A program made the translations under genes and the position numbers. The notes under the pieces are model-generated. The model was not told the origin of the DNA. It ran no database searches and worked only from the letters and a program-made list of their open reading frames with translations. A stretch of 64,000 nt of DNA, taken from NCBI RefSeq assembly GCF_024505145.1, contig NZ_JANIAA010000001.1, positions 310,001-374,000 on the forward strand, given 5' to 3'. Below are positions 7,954 to 17,359 of the stretch, in pieces. How positions within the stretch are numbered: position 1 is the first letter of the stretch; each line of letters begins with the position of its first letter. Source of the DNA: Streptomyces rugosispiralis (lineage in GTDB: Bacteria > Actinomycetota > Actinomycetes > Streptomycetales > Streptomycetaceae).

Positions 7954-9528
7954 GTGACATCGACACCCACCACCAGACGATGGGCCCTGCTGGCCATGTC
8001 CGTGGGCGTGTTCTGCATCCAGCTCGACGCGTTCGCCCTGAACCTGGCCCTGCCGCGGATCGGCCGCGATCTCCACGCCGGAGGCGCCGGCCTGCAATGG
8101 GTGACCAGCGCGTATCTGCTGTCCACCGGGACCCTCATGCTGGGTGCCGGACGCCTCGGCGACCTGTTCGGACGACGGCGGCTGCTGATCCTGGGCCTCG
8201 CCGTCTTCGGCGCGTCGTCCCTGGTCTGCGCGCTCGCCCCGGCGCTGCACGTCCTGGTCGGCGCCCGGGTGGTCCAGGGGGCGGGGGCCGCGATGGTCAT
8301 GCCGGTGGGTCTGTCCCTGCTGACGAACGTCTACCCGAGCGAACTGCGGGGCCGCGCCACCGGCCGGGCGCTGGGCATCGGCGGAATCGCCACCGCCTGC
8401 GGGCCGTTCATCGGCAGTGCCCTCACCGACGCGGTGTCCTGGAGGGCGGTGTTCTGGCTCAACGTCCCCCTCGCCGCGCTCGGCGCGGCATGGGCCTCGC
8501 GTACCGCCGAGAGCTATGACACCAGTGCGCCCCGGAGGGTCGACTGGCGCGGGCTTGCCACCGCGACAGCCGCGCTCGTCACCCTCGCCGTCGTCGTCGA
8601 TCGCGGCCGCCACTGGCAGTGGCCCGTCATCCTGGCCGGCCTGGCCGCCGCGGCGGCCCTGCTGACCTGGTTCGTACGGCTTGAACGGGTGGCGGCGAGC
8701 CCGCTGGTCCAGCTCACGCTGTTCCGCAACGGGCCCTACGTGGCGCTGACGCTCGCCGGGGCCGTGGCCAACACCGCGACGGTCATGTTCCTGTTCGTCG
8801 TGCCCCTGACGCTCCAGGGGCAGTGGGACCTGTCTGTCGCCGTGGCGGGCATCGCCTTCCTCGCCCCGGCGCTGGCCATGGCACTCGCCGGTCCGATCGC
8901 CGGCCGGGTGCCGCCACCCGCCGCGGTGCGCGTGATGACCGTATGCCTGGGCGCGGGAGCCCTCGTCCTCGCCTGCCTTGCCCGTGCCTCATCGCTCGAT
9001 GTGTATCTGATCGCGGCCACCGCGGGCGGTGCGGTTCTCGGCACGGCCAACTCACTGACCCTGGTCGCCACTCAGGGGGTGATCAGACCGGAGCGGGCCG
9101 GGGAGGCGTCCGGAGTCACCAAGACGGTCATCACGGTGGCGGCGGGCCTCGGCATCGCCCTGGCCGGGGCCGTCGCCGACCAGAAACGCGGCGTGGGTTC
9201 CGAAGCGGCCTCCGACACCGCGTTGCAGACCACCGCCCTGGGGTGCATGGCCACCTGTGTGATCCTCGCCGTATGGCTCGGGGCCCATGGGCGACAGCGG
9301 CAGGACGCGTGTCCCGCGGACCACGAGACCGCGTCCGAGGAGCGCCGTCGTGGCGCGGGCTCCCTCGCGGCCCGCCCCGCACGCGCGGAGCGTGCGGGGC
9401 CCGCTTCCCCCGAAAAGAAGACGCGCAGGGCCGGCGCCGCGATGGGGCGGCTGCGCCGGCCGGTCCGGCGCGCGGTGAAGATGGCGCTCGGACACCGACG
9501 CGGGGACCGGTCCACGCGGTCGGAGTGA
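7954..9528 (+). CDS. bcmT: BcmT, MFS exporter (probable bicyclomycin efflux)
   Basis: A 524-residue MFS drug:proton antiporter, probably of the 14-helix (DHA2) type. Hydrophobic segments begin at WALLAMSVGVFCIQLDAF, and the conserved loop GRLGDLFGRRR after helix 2 is clear. The C-terminal 90 residues form a basic, hydrophilic tail rich in Arg and Ala, unusual for the family. GTG 7954 is chosen because GGAAGGAGG lies just upstream; earlier in-frame starts give a non-homologous N-terminus. It is divergent from bcmA across the shared regulatory gap. Known bicyclomycin clusters carry an MFS transporter, bcmT, thought to export the product and contribute to self-resistance. Confidence 0.85.
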   Translation: MTSTPTTRRWALLAMSVGVFCIQLDAFALNLALPRIGRDLHAGGAGLQWVTSAYLLSTGTLMLGAGRLGDLFGRRRLLILGLAVFGASSLVCALAPALHVLVGARVVQGAGAAMVMPVGLSLLTNVYPSELRGRATGRALGIGGIATACGPFIGSALTDAVSWRAVFWLNVPLAALGAAWASRTAESYDTSAPRRVDWRGLATATAALVTLAVVVDRGRHWQWPVILAGLAAAAALLTWFVRLERVAASPLVQLTLFRNGPYVALTLAGAVANTATVMFLFVVPLTLQGQWDLSVAVAGIAFLAPALAMALAGPIAGRVPPPAAVRVMTVCLGAGALVLACLARASSLDVYLIAATAGGAVLGTANSLTLVATQGVIRPERAGEASGVTKTVITVAAGLGIALAGAVADQKRGVGSEAASDTALQTTALGCMATCVILAVWLGAHGRQRQDACPADHETASEERRRGAGSLAARPARAERAGPASPEKKTRRAGAAMGRLRRPVRRAVKMALGHRRGDRSTRSE

Positions 9529-9532
9529 TCAA

Positions 9533-9628
9533 GGGAGCCCTCGCCCGACGTGTGAGCCGAGCGGGGCAGCGTGGTGCAGGCCTTGGACAGGGGGTCGCGA
9601 CGTGCGGTGCCGGCGAAACCGGGCACAT
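9533..9628 (+). pseudogene. Orphan copy of a secreted-lipase leader
   Basis: This stretch aligns almost base for base with 59963-60058, the promoter region, ribosome site and first codons of the secreted lipase at 60032. The shared core includes CCGAGCGGGGCAG and TGCGGTGCCG, and the copy encodes MRCRRNRAHG from GTG 9602 against MRCRRIRAGG in the lipase. Similarity stops after about ten codons, and no lipase body follows. It is best read as the remnant of a deleted paralogue, or as a duplicated regulatory segment now upstream of the 3-hydroxybutyrate dehydrogenase. Confidence 0.65.
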
Positions 9629-9753
9629 GGCCGCGTCGGGCCGCCACCCCGCGACATGCGTGCTCCCCGTGTGGGACGTGGCCACCCCGACCGCTTCGAA
9701 CGTGGCGTCCCGCACCATGTCCGGGGGTGGGCCCGCTGCCTACCGTGACGGCC

Positions 9754-10572
9754 ATGGACACCACCCGCACCACCGAGGGCGACGCCGCCCGGCACGCCGG
9801 CCTTGACCCGTCCCTCGTCCCCGCAAGCCAGTTCCTGGAAGGGCGCAGCGCCCTGGTGACCGGCGCGGCGAGTGGCATCGGACGGGCTTGTGCCGTCGCC
9901 CTCGCCGACGCCGGGGCCTTCGTGTACGTCGTCGATCTGGCCAAGGAAGCCGCCGAGCGGGTGGCCGGGGAGATCGGCGGCAGCCCCTGCGTGGCCGACC
10001 TCTCCGACCCGACGGCCATCGACGGCCTCCCCACCACCATCGACATCGTCGTCAACAATGCCGGGCTCCAGCACATCGCGCCGCTGCACGAGTTCCCACC
10101 GGACCGCTTCGCCCTCATCCAGAAGATCATGGTCGAGGCGCCGTTCCATATCATCCGGCGCGCCCTTCCCTATATGTACGCGCGGGGATGGGGCCGCATC
10201 GTGAACCTCTCCTCCGTACACGGCCTGCGGGCCTCGGCCTTCAAAGGCGCCTACGTGACCGCCAAGCACGCGATGGAAGGGCTGAGCAAGGTCGCCGCCC
10301 TGGAGGGAGCGCCCCATGGCGTCACGTCGAACTGCGTGAACCCCGGGTACGTCCGCACCCCCTTGGTCGAGGCCCAGGTCGCCGGCCAGGCCCGCTCGCA
10401 CGGCATCGCGGAGTCGGAAGTACTGGAGAAGATCATGCTGGAGCGCAGCGCCATCAAACGCCTCATCGAGCCGGAGGAGGTCGCCTCCGCGGTGCTGTGG
10501 CTGTGTTCCGAGAGCGCCGGCTTCGTCACCGGCGCCTCGCTGCCCCTGGACGGTGGCTGGACCGCGCACTGA
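9754..10572 (+). CDS. hbdH: 3-hydroxybutyrate dehydrogenase (SDR family)
   Basis: A 272-residue classical short-chain dehydrogenase that should oxidise (R)-3-hydroxybutyrate to acetoacetate with NAD. The cofactor motif TGAASGIG lies near residue 32, NNAG follows, and the catalytic Ser-Tyr-Lys is seen as NLSSVHGLRAS and AYVTAKHAMEG. Asn-Pro-Gly-Tyr-Val-Arg-Thr-Pro (NPGYVRTP) and the C-terminal DGGWTAH are typical of PHB-linked dehydrogenases. It starts at ATG 9754; the reading frame is open further upstream but through non-homologous sequence. A close paralogue lies at 47892. Its neighbours, CoA-transferase and PHB depolymerase, support ketone-body use. Confidence 0.85.
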   Translation: MDTTRTTEGDAARHAGLDPSLVPASQFLEGRSALVTGAASGIGRACAVALADAGAFVYVVDLAKEAAERVAGEIGGSPCVADLSDPTAIDGLPTTIDIVVNNAGLQHIAPLHEFPPDRFALIQKIMVEAPFHIIRRALPYMYARGWGRIVNLSSVHGLRASAFKGAYVTAKHAMEGLSKVAALEGAPHGVTSNCVNPGYVRTPLVEAQVAGQARSHGIAESEVLEKIMLERSAIKRLIEPEEVASAVLWLCSESAGFVTGASLPLDGGWTAH

Positions 10573-10653
10573 CCGTCCCGTGACCCGAATCGCCATGCCC
10601 GCGGGTGCGCGCGGATCGAGCCGCGCGCACCCGCCCTCCCCGAGGTTCGTTCC

Positions 10654-12591
10654 ATGTCGCAGACCACTGTTCTTTCCACCGCCGCCCTACGACATCTGAT
10701 GGAGTTGCTGGCCACGGACGCCTCCGCCGAACAGTTAACGGCGGTGGCCTCGCGCGCCCGCGCCGACGGCATCGACGACCACGAGCTGCAAGAGATCGAC
10801 CGGGCCGTCTCCACCGCCCTCGGGGTCCGGCGGGTGCTCCATCGCCAACGCCGCCGCGAAGCCGAACTCACGGCGCTGTTCGACACCGCCGGCGATCTGG
10901 CCGCCCTGCGTGACCTCGACGCGGTACTGCACTCGATCGTGCGGCGCGCCAGAACCCTGTTGGGGACGGACACCGCCTACCTCACCCTGGTGGACGAGGC
11001 CGCTCAGGACACCTTCATGCGGGTCACCGACGGCTCGGTCTCCCTCGCCTTCCAACAGCTCAGGCTCAAGCTGGGCGAGGGCCTGGGCGGGCTGGTGGCC
11101 CAGACCATGCGTCCCTACGCGTCCCCGGACTACCGCAGAGACGAACGGTTCCAGCACACCCAGACCATCGACCATGGAGTCCTGGACGAAGGTCTCGTCG
11201 CCATCCTCGGCGTGCCGCTGCTCCTCGGCTCGGGCCCGGCCGGCGATCACCATGTGATCGGTGTCCTGTTCGCGGCCGACCGCGGCCCCCGCGGCTTCTC
11301 CCCGGACGAGGTGGCCCTGCTCAGCTCGCTCGCCGCGCACGCCGCCATCGCGATCGACACCGCCAGGGCGCTCGCCGATGCCAAGAACGCCGCGGCGGAA
11401 CTCACCGAGGCCAACGCCGTCATCCAGGAACACGCGGCATCCACGCAGCGCGCCGCGGAAGCGCACGACCGGCTGACCGACCTCGTGCTGCGCGGCTCGG
11501 AGGTATCCGAAGTGGCCGCTGCGGTGGCTGAGTTCCTCGGCGGCCGACTGACCATCTTCGACCCGCGCGGCGACGTGCTGGCCCAAGCGGGCGGCGAAGC
11601 GGAAGCCTGTCCGCCGGATCCCGACGCACTCCTGAGAGCCGTCACCCGTGCCCGTGCCGAGGGCCGCTCCGTCCGCGACGGCGAGTGCTGGTACTGCGCC
11701 GTCCTGGCCGGACAGGAGCTGCTGGGGAGCCTCGCCTTCCGCGGGCGCCCGGACCTCGACGGCCCCGACCGCCGGTTGTTCGAGCGCACCGGCACCATCA
11801 CCGCGCTGCTCCTGCTGCTGCGCCGTACCGTCGTCGAAACCGAGAACCGCGTGCGTGGCGAGCTGCTCACCGACCTCTTGGAGGGGGCGGGCCGCGATCC
11901 GGCGCTCCTCGCCGAGCGCGGGCACCGGCTCGGGGTGGACCTGACCCGGCCGCACCTGGTGCTGGTCGCCGAGGCCGAGACGCAGCCGGACGGCAGGCTG
12001 ACTGGCTGGGCCCAGCAGTACCTCTTCGGCCGCGAGGGCCTGTGCTGCGAGTATGGGCAGCACGTGGTCATGCTGGTCCCCGACGACGGAACAGCGCCCG
12101 GTCGGGCCGCCCGCGCCGCCGCCGAACATCTCTCCCAGGGGCTCGGCACACCCGTCAGCGTGGTCGCCTCGGGACCGTGCCAGGGGCTGGCGGCCCTGCC
12201 CGGCTTCTACGCCGAGGGCCGCCGCTGTCTGGGCGCCATGCGTGTGCTGGGCCTCACCGGTGACGGTGCCTGCGCCGCGGACCTGGGCTTCCTCGGTGTT
12301 CTCCTGGGCAAGGAACAGGACACCGGAAGCTTCGTCAACAGGGTCTTGGGCCCCGTCCTGGAGTGGGACGAACGCAGGGGAACCGAACTGGTCAGGACCC
12401 TTCAGGCGTATTTCGCCGTGAAGGGCAGCCACATTCGGGCCAAGGACCTGCTGCATATCCACGTCAACACCGTGGTGCAGCGGATCGAGCGGATCGCCGC
12501 GCTCCTGGGGCAGGACTGGGACCACCCGGAACGCGCGCTGGAGATCCAGCTGGCGCTGCGGATCCACCTCGTTTCCCAGGCCTGCCCGTAG
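10654..12591 (+). CDS. GAF-domain PucR/CdaR-type transcriptional regulator
   Basis: A 645-residue cytosolic regulator. An N-terminal helical part is followed by a GAF domain (about residues 70-245), a short coiled-coil linker, a second regulatory region, and a C-terminal PucR helix-turn-helix (about 585-640; AKDLLHIHVNTVVQRIERI). Such proteins sense small metabolites and activate neighbouring catabolic operons. It lies 81 bases after 3-hydroxybutyrate dehydrogenase and converges on the CoA-transferase genes, so it is the likely regulator of the ketone-body genes and perhaps the ABC importer. The ligand is unknown. Confidence 0.85.
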   Translation: MSQTTVLSTAALRHLMELLATDASAEQLTAVASRARADGIDDHELQEIDRAVSTALGVRRVLHRQRRREAELTALFDTAGDLAALRDLDAVLHSIVRRARTLLGTDTAYLTLVDEAAQDTFMRVTDGSVSLAFQQLRLKLGEGLGGLVAQTMRPYASPDYRRDERFQHTQTIDHGVLDEGLVAILGVPLLLGSGPAGDHHVIGVLFAADRGPRGFSPDEVALLSSLAAHAAIAIDTARALADAKNAAAELTEANAVIQEHAASTQRAAEAHDRLTDLVLRGSEVSEVAAAVAEFLGGRLTIFDPRGDVLAQAGGEAEACPPDPDALLRAVTRARAEGRSVRDGECWYCAVLAGQELLGSLAFRGRPDLDGPDRRLFERTGTITALLLLLRRTVVETENRVRGELLTDLLEGAGRDPALLAERGHRLGVDLTRPHLVLVAEAETQPDGRLTGWAQQYLFGREGLCCEYGQHVVMLVPDDGTAPGRAARAAAEHLSQGLGTPVSVVASGPCQGLAALPGFYAEGRRCLGAMRVLGLTGDGACAADLGFLGVLLGKEQDTGSFVNRVLGPVLEWDERRGTELVRTLQAYFAVKGSHIRAKDLLHIHVNTVVQRIERIAALLGQDWDHPERALEIQLALRIHLVSQACP

Positions 12592-12649
12592 CGGTCCGCA
12601 CTCCGTGGAAACCCGGAGCGGCCCGGCACCGGCCGCGGGCCGCACGGGA

Positions 12650-13300
12650 TCACGGAGCCGTGATATCGGCCGGGACGCGCAACTCGGGCACGGTGACCGC
12701 CTGTACGTCGTCCACGCCGACGCCGGGCGCGAGTTCGACCAGAGTGAGGCCCTCGGCCGTCACGTCGATGACGGCGAGGTCCGTGATGACGCGGTTGACC
12801 ACGCCGCGCCCCGTGGCGGGCAGGGCCAGCTCGTCGACGATCTTCGGGGTGCCGTCCTTCGCGGTGTGCTCCATGACGACGATCAGGCGGCGGGCCCCGT
12901 GCACCAGGTCCATGGCCCCGCCCATCCCCTTGACCATCTTCCCGGGGATCATCCAGTTCGCCAGATCACCTCGGGCCGAGACCTGCATGGCGCCCAACAC
13001 GGACACGTCGATGCGCCCGGCGCGGATCATGCCGAAGGAGAAGGCGGAGTCGAAGCACGCGGCGCCCTTCCGCAGCGTGACCGTCTCCTTGCCCGCGTTG
13101 ATCAGGTCCGGATCCTCCGTGCCGTCCACCGGGTAGGGGCCGACCCCCAGGAGGCCGTTCTCGGAATGCAGCACGACGTGGATGTCGGCCGGGAGGTGGT
13201 TGGGGATGAGTGTGGGAAGGCCGATGCCCAGGTTGACGTACTGTCCGTCCCGCAGTTCACGGGCGGCGCGGGCGGCGAGTTGGTCGCGGTCGAGTGCCAT
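12650..13300 (-). CDS. scoB: 3-oxoacid CoA-transferase subunit B
   Basis: A 216-residue beta subunit of a class I CoA-transferase, which moves CoA from succinyl-CoA to acetoacetate or another 3-oxoacid. The catalytic glutamate is in [11 protein letters not shown] (about residue 47), and [12 protein letters not shown] and [10 protein letters not shown] are family hallmarks. It follows subunit A with a 3-base gap, so the two are co-transcribed and co-translated. Together with 3-hydroxybutyrate dehydrogenase it would turn 3-hydroxybutyrate into acetoacetyl-CoA. A beta-ketoadipate CoA-transferase role is an alternative, but no aromatic-ring genes are nearby. Confidence 0.88.
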   Translation of the reverse strand: MALDRDQLAARAARELRDGQYVNLGIGLPTLIPNHLPADIHVVLHSENGLLGVGPYPVDGTEDPDLINAGKETVTLRKGAACFDSAFSFGMIRAGRIDVSVLGAMQVSARGDLANWMIPGKMVKGMGGAMDLVHGARRLIVVMEHTAKDGTPKIVDELALPATGRGVVNRVITDLAVIDVTAEGLTLVELAPGVGVDDVQAVTVPELRVPADITAP

Positions 13301-13303
13301 GGA

Positions 13304-14065
13304 TCATGCCTCCTGGGCGGCGGGTCGGACGGTGCGGCGTTCGATGCGCTTGTCGACGGGGTCCGCGGCGACGATCCGGTCGACGTACACGCCCGGGAGG
13401 TGTACGGCGTCCGGGCCGAGCTCCCCCGCCTCCACGATGCGCTCGGCCTCCACCAGGGTGGTCCGGCCCGCCATCGCACACAGCGGGTTGAAGTTCCGGG
13501 CGGCGCTGTGGAACACGCAATTGCCGTGCCGATCCGCGACCTCCGCACGCACCAGCGCGAAGTCGGCCGCGATGGACTCCTCCAGCAGGTACCTGCGGCC
13601 ACCGAACTCCCTGACCTCCTTGGGCGGGGAGGCCGCGGCCACGCTGCCGTCGGCGGCGTACCGCCACGGCAGACCGCCCTCCTCGACCTGGGTTCCCACG
13701 CCCGCCGGGGTGAAGAAGGCCGGGATCCCGCTGCCGCCGGCCCGCAGCCGCTCGGCCAGGGTGCCCTGTGGGGTGAGCTCCACCTCCAGCTCACCGGAGA
13801 GGTACTGCCGCGCGAACTCCTTGTTCTCGCCCACGTACGACGACGTCATCCGGGCGATCCGGCCGGCCCGCAGCAGCAGACCGAGGCCCCAGTCGTCCAC
13901 ACCGCAGTTGTTGGACACCACCCGCAGCCCCGCCGTCTCCGTCCGGGCCAGCGCGGCGATCAGCGTCGACGGGATCCCGCACAGCCCGAAACCTCCGACG
14001 GCGAGAGTCGCCCCGCCCGGGATGTCGGCCACGGCGTCCGCGACCGAATCCACCACCTTGTCCAT
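13304..14065 (-). CDS. scoA: 3-oxoacid CoA-transferase subunit A
   Basis: A 253-residue alpha subunit of the class I CoA-transferase. The glycine-rich CoA-binding segment GGFGLCGIP (about 24-32), [10 protein letters not shown] and the FFTPAGVGT segment match the family. It is the first gene of a two-gene minus-strand operon, with the subunit B start three bases after its stop. Upstream lies a 444-base divergent region shared with the ABC importer operon, suggesting joint control. It is convergent with the PucR regulator. Confidence 0.88.
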   Translation of the reverse strand: MDKVVDSVADAVADIPGGATLAVGGFGLCGIPSTLIAALARTETAGLRVVSNNCGVDDWGLGLLLRAGRIARMTSSYVGENKEFARQYLSGELEVELTPQGTLAERLRAGGSGIPAFFTPAGVGTQVEEGGLPWRYAADGSVAAASPPKEVREFGGRRYLLEESIAADFALVRAEVADRHGNCVFHSAARNFNPLCAMAGRTTLVEAERIVEAGELGPDAVHLPGVYVDRIVAADPVDKRIERRTVRPAAQEA

Positions 14066-14509
14066 GTCGTCTCTCCGAATTTCTCGGCCCAGGATTCACC
14101 GGCCTCCTGACGGAGTGTCCGGCGACCCGGCCCGGGGTCTGGTTCCCCTCACCTTTCACCGCGGGAGGGCCCCGCGGGTATGTAGTCCGCCACCATGGCC
14201 CTGACGATCCGCATAGTGATCAGCACCGCGCCGGTCGGCCCCGGGGCCGCGCGGCGTCCGGGCGTCGGCCACAGCGGAGACCGGGTGGTCTCCACCTTGC
14301 GGCACCGGTCGTTCCGGCCATGTGTGCCGGCCCCATGACGGTGCCTCCAGGATCGGCGGTCGGCACCATGCCGCCGGTCGCGGGGCACTCCTATCGTTCC
14401 GGCAACCACTCACCGCGCTTCCGCCGTCGGGTCTGCGGGGACGCCTTCAAGGGGGAGGGCGGCACCCCGCGGCGGCGGGTGGGCGGCACACCGTCAGGAG
14501 CCGGTCATC
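14066..14509. other. Divergent intergenic region between scoA and the Liv-type importer
   Basis: 444 bases without a gene. In the scoA leader a GC-rich hairpin is visible (CCGCGGG 14159-14165 pairing with CCCGCGG 14171-14177). It should hold promoters for both operons. No clear -10/-35 pair was found by eye. Confidence 0.5.
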
Positions 14510-15745
14510 ATGCGTTGCAGCACCACGGACACCGTGCGAAGCAGATCTGTTCGCGCGCTCACCCTGATCGCCGTCGGTGCCCTGGTCGCGGGCTGTTCCT
14601 CGGCCGGCACCGCCGGCACCGCGACCGGCGGTTCCGACGGCAAGACCGCCCCCGTGCGGGTGGGTCTGGTCTACTCCCGCAGCGGGCTGCTCGCCGCCTA
14701 CGGCAAACAGTACGAGGAGGGCTTCAAGGCGGGCCTGGCCTACGCGACGCACAGGACGAACAAGGCCGGCGGCCACCCGATCGAGGTCACCGAGCAGGAC
14801 GACGCGGGCGACCCGGCGAAGGCCGTGGCCGCGGCCAAAACCCTCGTCGGCAAGGGGTACAAGATCATCACCGGCACCACCGACTCCGGCGTGGCACTGC
14901 AGATGGCGCCGCTGGCCGCCCAGAACAAGGTGCTCTACGTCAGCGGCCCCGCGGCCACCGACGCCGTCACGGGCGTCAACGCCTACACCTTCCGCTCCGG
15001 CCGGCAGTCCTACCAGGACATCCTCACCGCCGGAACGATGCTCGGCGACGCCAAGGGCAAGAAGGTCACCGTGCTCGCCCAGAACTCCGCGTTCGGACAG
15101 GCCAACGTGGCCGCGGTGAAGACCGTACTCGGCGGGAGGGGCGCGAGGGTCGACTCCGTGCTGGCCCCACCCAGCGCCACCGACCTCACCCCCTTCGCCC
15201 GCCAGGCCAAGGCCCGCAAGCCGGACCTGGTCTTCGTCGCCTGGGCCGGTGCCACCGCCCCCGCCCTGTGGACCGCGCTGAATCAGCAGGGCGTACTGGA
15301 TTCGAGCAAGGTCGTCACCGGACTGGCCGGCACCGCCTCGTACCCGATCTTCGGCGCGGCGGGTTCCAAGGTCTCCTTCCTCGCCCACTACTTCCCGGGC
15401 GCCGGCGGCGGCAACCCGGTGGAGAAGGCGATGCTCGACAGCATCACCAAGGCCGGTGGCGCCCCCGACCTGTTCAGCCCCGACGGCTTCACCGCCGCCC
15501 AGATGATCGTGCACGCGATCGAGTCCGGCAGCGCGACCGACACCACTGCCATGGTCAAAGCACTGGAAGGCTGGAGCTTCGACGGGCCCAAGGGCAAGGA
15601 GCGGATCCGCGCCGCGGACCACGCCCTGCTGCAGCCGATGTTCACGGCCAAGCTGAAGGGCACTGGCGGCGCCGCTGAACCAGAGCTGGTCGACAGCGTC
15701 CTGATGGCAACGGTCGCTCCCCCGGTGAAGAAGGCGGCGGGCTGA
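14510..15745 (+). CDS. Liv-type ABC transporter substrate-binding lipoprotein
   Basis: A 411-residue periplasmic-binding type I protein of the branched-chain amino acid family. A short Arg-rich signal ends in a lipobox, LVAGC, with C29 the lipidated residue. The mature part has two lobes (KVGLVYSRSG-like start, ITGTTDSGVAL, FVAWAGATAPAL). It is the first gene of a five-gene importer operon. The family carries branched-chain amino acids, amides, urea and aliphatic or aromatic acids, so substrate cannot be named. Position between CoA-transferase and PHB depolymerase makes hydroxybutyrate or a related acid a reasonable inference. ATG 14510 has an AGGAG site. Confidence 0.87.
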   Translation: MRCSTTDTVRSRSVRALTLIAVGALVAGCSSAGTAGTATGGSDGKTAPVRVGLVYSRSGLLAAYGKQYEEGFKAGLAYATHRTNKAGGHPIEVTEQDDAGDPAKAVAAAKTLVGKGYKIITGTTDSGVALQMAPLAAQNKVLYVSGPAATDAVTGVNAYTFRSGRQSYQDILTAGTMLGDAKGKKVTVLAQNSAFGQANVAAVKTVLGGRGARVDSVLAPPSATDLTPFARQAKARKPDLVFVAWAGATAPALWTALNQQGVLDSSKVVTGLAGTASYPIFGAAGSKVSFLAHYFPGAGGGNPVEKAMLDSITKAGGAPDLFSPDGFTAAQMIVHAIESGSATDTTAMVKALEGWSFDGPKGKERIRAADHALLQPMFTAKLKGTGGAAEPELVDSVLMATVAPPVKKAAG

Positions 15746-15749
15746 GCGG

Positions 15750-16559
15750 ATGACCTCCTCGGACATGACGCCGAGTTCTCCGGGGACCACGGCTGCCGGG
15801 GAGCCCCCCACCTCCCCGGCGCCGGTCCTCAGACTGCGCGGCATCGGCTGGACGGTCGGCGGCGCGACCATCGTCGACTCGGTCTCCTTCGACCTCCACG
15901 AAGGAGAGTTCCTGGCCTTCATCGGTCCCAACGGCGCGGGCAAGACCTCCCTGTTCAACCTGGTCAGCGGCATCACCCCGGTTTCCCGGGGCTCGATCGA
16001 GCTCGACGGCGCCGACGTCACGAACGAGGCCGCCTACGTACGGGCCCGGCGCGGTCTCGGGCGCACCTTCCAGACCTCCAGCCTGTGGCCGGGCATGACG
16101 GTCGCCGACCATGTGCGGCTGGCCGCCCAGGCCGCCGACGGCGGCTCGTACCGGATTTGGCGCCGCGCCGACCCGTACCCGGAGCTGGTCGCCAAGGTGC
16201 TGGCACGCACCGAACTCGCGCACCGCGCGGACACCGCCGCCGACACCCTCTCGCACGGCGAGAAACGCAAGCTGGAACTCGCGGTGCTGCTCGTCGGCGA
16301 ACCCCGGCTGATGCTGCTCGACGAGCCCATGGCGGGCGTGAGCGCCGAGGAAGTGCCCGCCCTCACCGAACTCATCCGCTCGCTGCACCGCGAGGAGGGG
16401 CGCACCGTGCTCATGGTCGAGCACCACATGGACGTCCTGCTGGGTCTGGCCGACCGGCTCGCCGTGATGCACCACGGCACACTGCTGGCCCTGGACACCC
16501 CCCAGGTCGTGATGGCCGACCCGACCGTACAGCAGGCCTATCTCGGGGAGGAGCTGTGA
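15750..16559 (+). CDS. Liv-type ABC transporter ATP-binding protein (LivG type)
   Basis: A 269-residue ABC ATPase. Walker A is GPNGAGKTS, the signature is LSHGEKRKLELA and Walker B is LMLLDEP with a MAGVS segment typical of LivG. The signature has LSHGE in place of LSGGE, common in this subfamily. It begins four bases after the binding protein stop and overlaps the next ATPase by GTGA. It couples ATP hydrolysis to import through the two permeases downstream. Confidence 0.9.
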   Translation: MTSSDMTPSSPGTTAAGEPPTSPAPVLRLRGIGWTVGGATIVDSVSFDLHEGEFLAFIGPNGAGKTSLFNLVSGITPVSRGSIELDGADVTNEAAYVRARRGLGRTFQTSSLWPGMTVADHVRLAAQAADGGSYRIWRRADPYPELVAKVLARTELAHRADTAADTLSHGEKRKLELAVLLVGEPRLMLLDEPMAGVSAEEVPALTELIRSLHREEGRTVLMVEHHMDVLLGLADRLAVMHHGTLLALDTPQVVMADPTVQQAYLGEEL

Positions 16560-17359
16560 GCACGAGCCCGGCGCCGCTGCTGACGGTGCGCGACCTGCGG
16601 GTCGTGATCGGGGACAGCCACATCCTGCACGGCGTCGACCTGGACGTCGCCGCCCGTGGCACCACCGCGCTCCTGGGCCGCAACGGCTCCGGCAAGACCA
16701 CCACCGTACGCGGAATCCTCGGCCTCGTACCGCGCACCGGCAGCGTGCTGCTGGGCGGCGAGGAGACGGTGCGACTGGCCACCCACTCCCTGGTCCGCCG
16801 TGGCATCGGCTACGCCCCCGAGGACCGCGGCGTCTTCGCCACTCTCACCGTCGCCGAGAACCTGCGGCTCGCCGAGCGGCCCGGCGCCGGCCAACCGGCC
16901 TACGATCTGGTGCACGAACTCTTCCCCGAGCTCGGGCAGCGGGCCGGGCAGGCCGCCGGGACTCTCTCCGGCGGCCAGCAGCAGATGGTCGCCATCGCCC
17001 GCACCCTGCTCAACGGCAACCGGTTGATCATCGCCGACGAGCCCACCAAGGGCCTGGCGCCCAAAGTGGTCACCGAGGTCGCGCAGGTGCTGGAGCGCGC
17101 CGCGGAGGCGGTGCCCGTCCTGCTGGTGGAGCAGAACCTCGCCGTGGTGCGCCGCCTCGCCCGGCACTGCGTCGTGCTCGCCGACGGCCGCACCGCGCAC
17201 CGGGGCCCCGCCGCCGAACTGCTCGCGGACGCGGACGCGGCTCGCCGGCTGCTCGGTGTCGGACGGGCGGGCCACGACGGCGCCGGCCCCGCACCGGCCG
17301 GCGCGTCCGCCGGCCCCGCGGCCCACCCCGCCACCAGGACCGAAGAAGCGGAGGTCTGA
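16556..17359 (+). CDS. Liv-type ABC transporter ATP-binding protein (LivF type)
   Basis: A 267-residue ABC ATPase with Walker A GRNGSGKTT, signature LSGGQQQMVAIAR and Walker B RLIIADEP followed by TKGLAP, the LivF hallmark. The GTG at 16556 overlaps the LivG-type stop (GTGA) and its own stop overlaps the permease ATG. A Pro/Ala-rich tail of about 30 residues extends beyond the usual length. It is the second ATPase of the heterodimeric motor. Confidence 0.9.
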   Translation: MSTSPAPLLTVRDLRVVIGDSHILHGVDLDVAARGTTALLGRNGSGKTTTVRGILGLVPRTGSVLLGGEETVRLATHSLVRRGIGYAPEDRGVFATLTVAENLRLAERPGAGQPAYDLVHELFPELGQRAGQAAGTLSGGQQQMVAIARTLLNGNRLIIADEPTKGLAPKVVTEVAQVLERAAEAVPVLLVEQNLAVVRRLARHCVVLADGRTAHRGPAAELLADADAARRLLGVGRAGHDGAGPAPAGASAGPAAHPATRTEEAEV

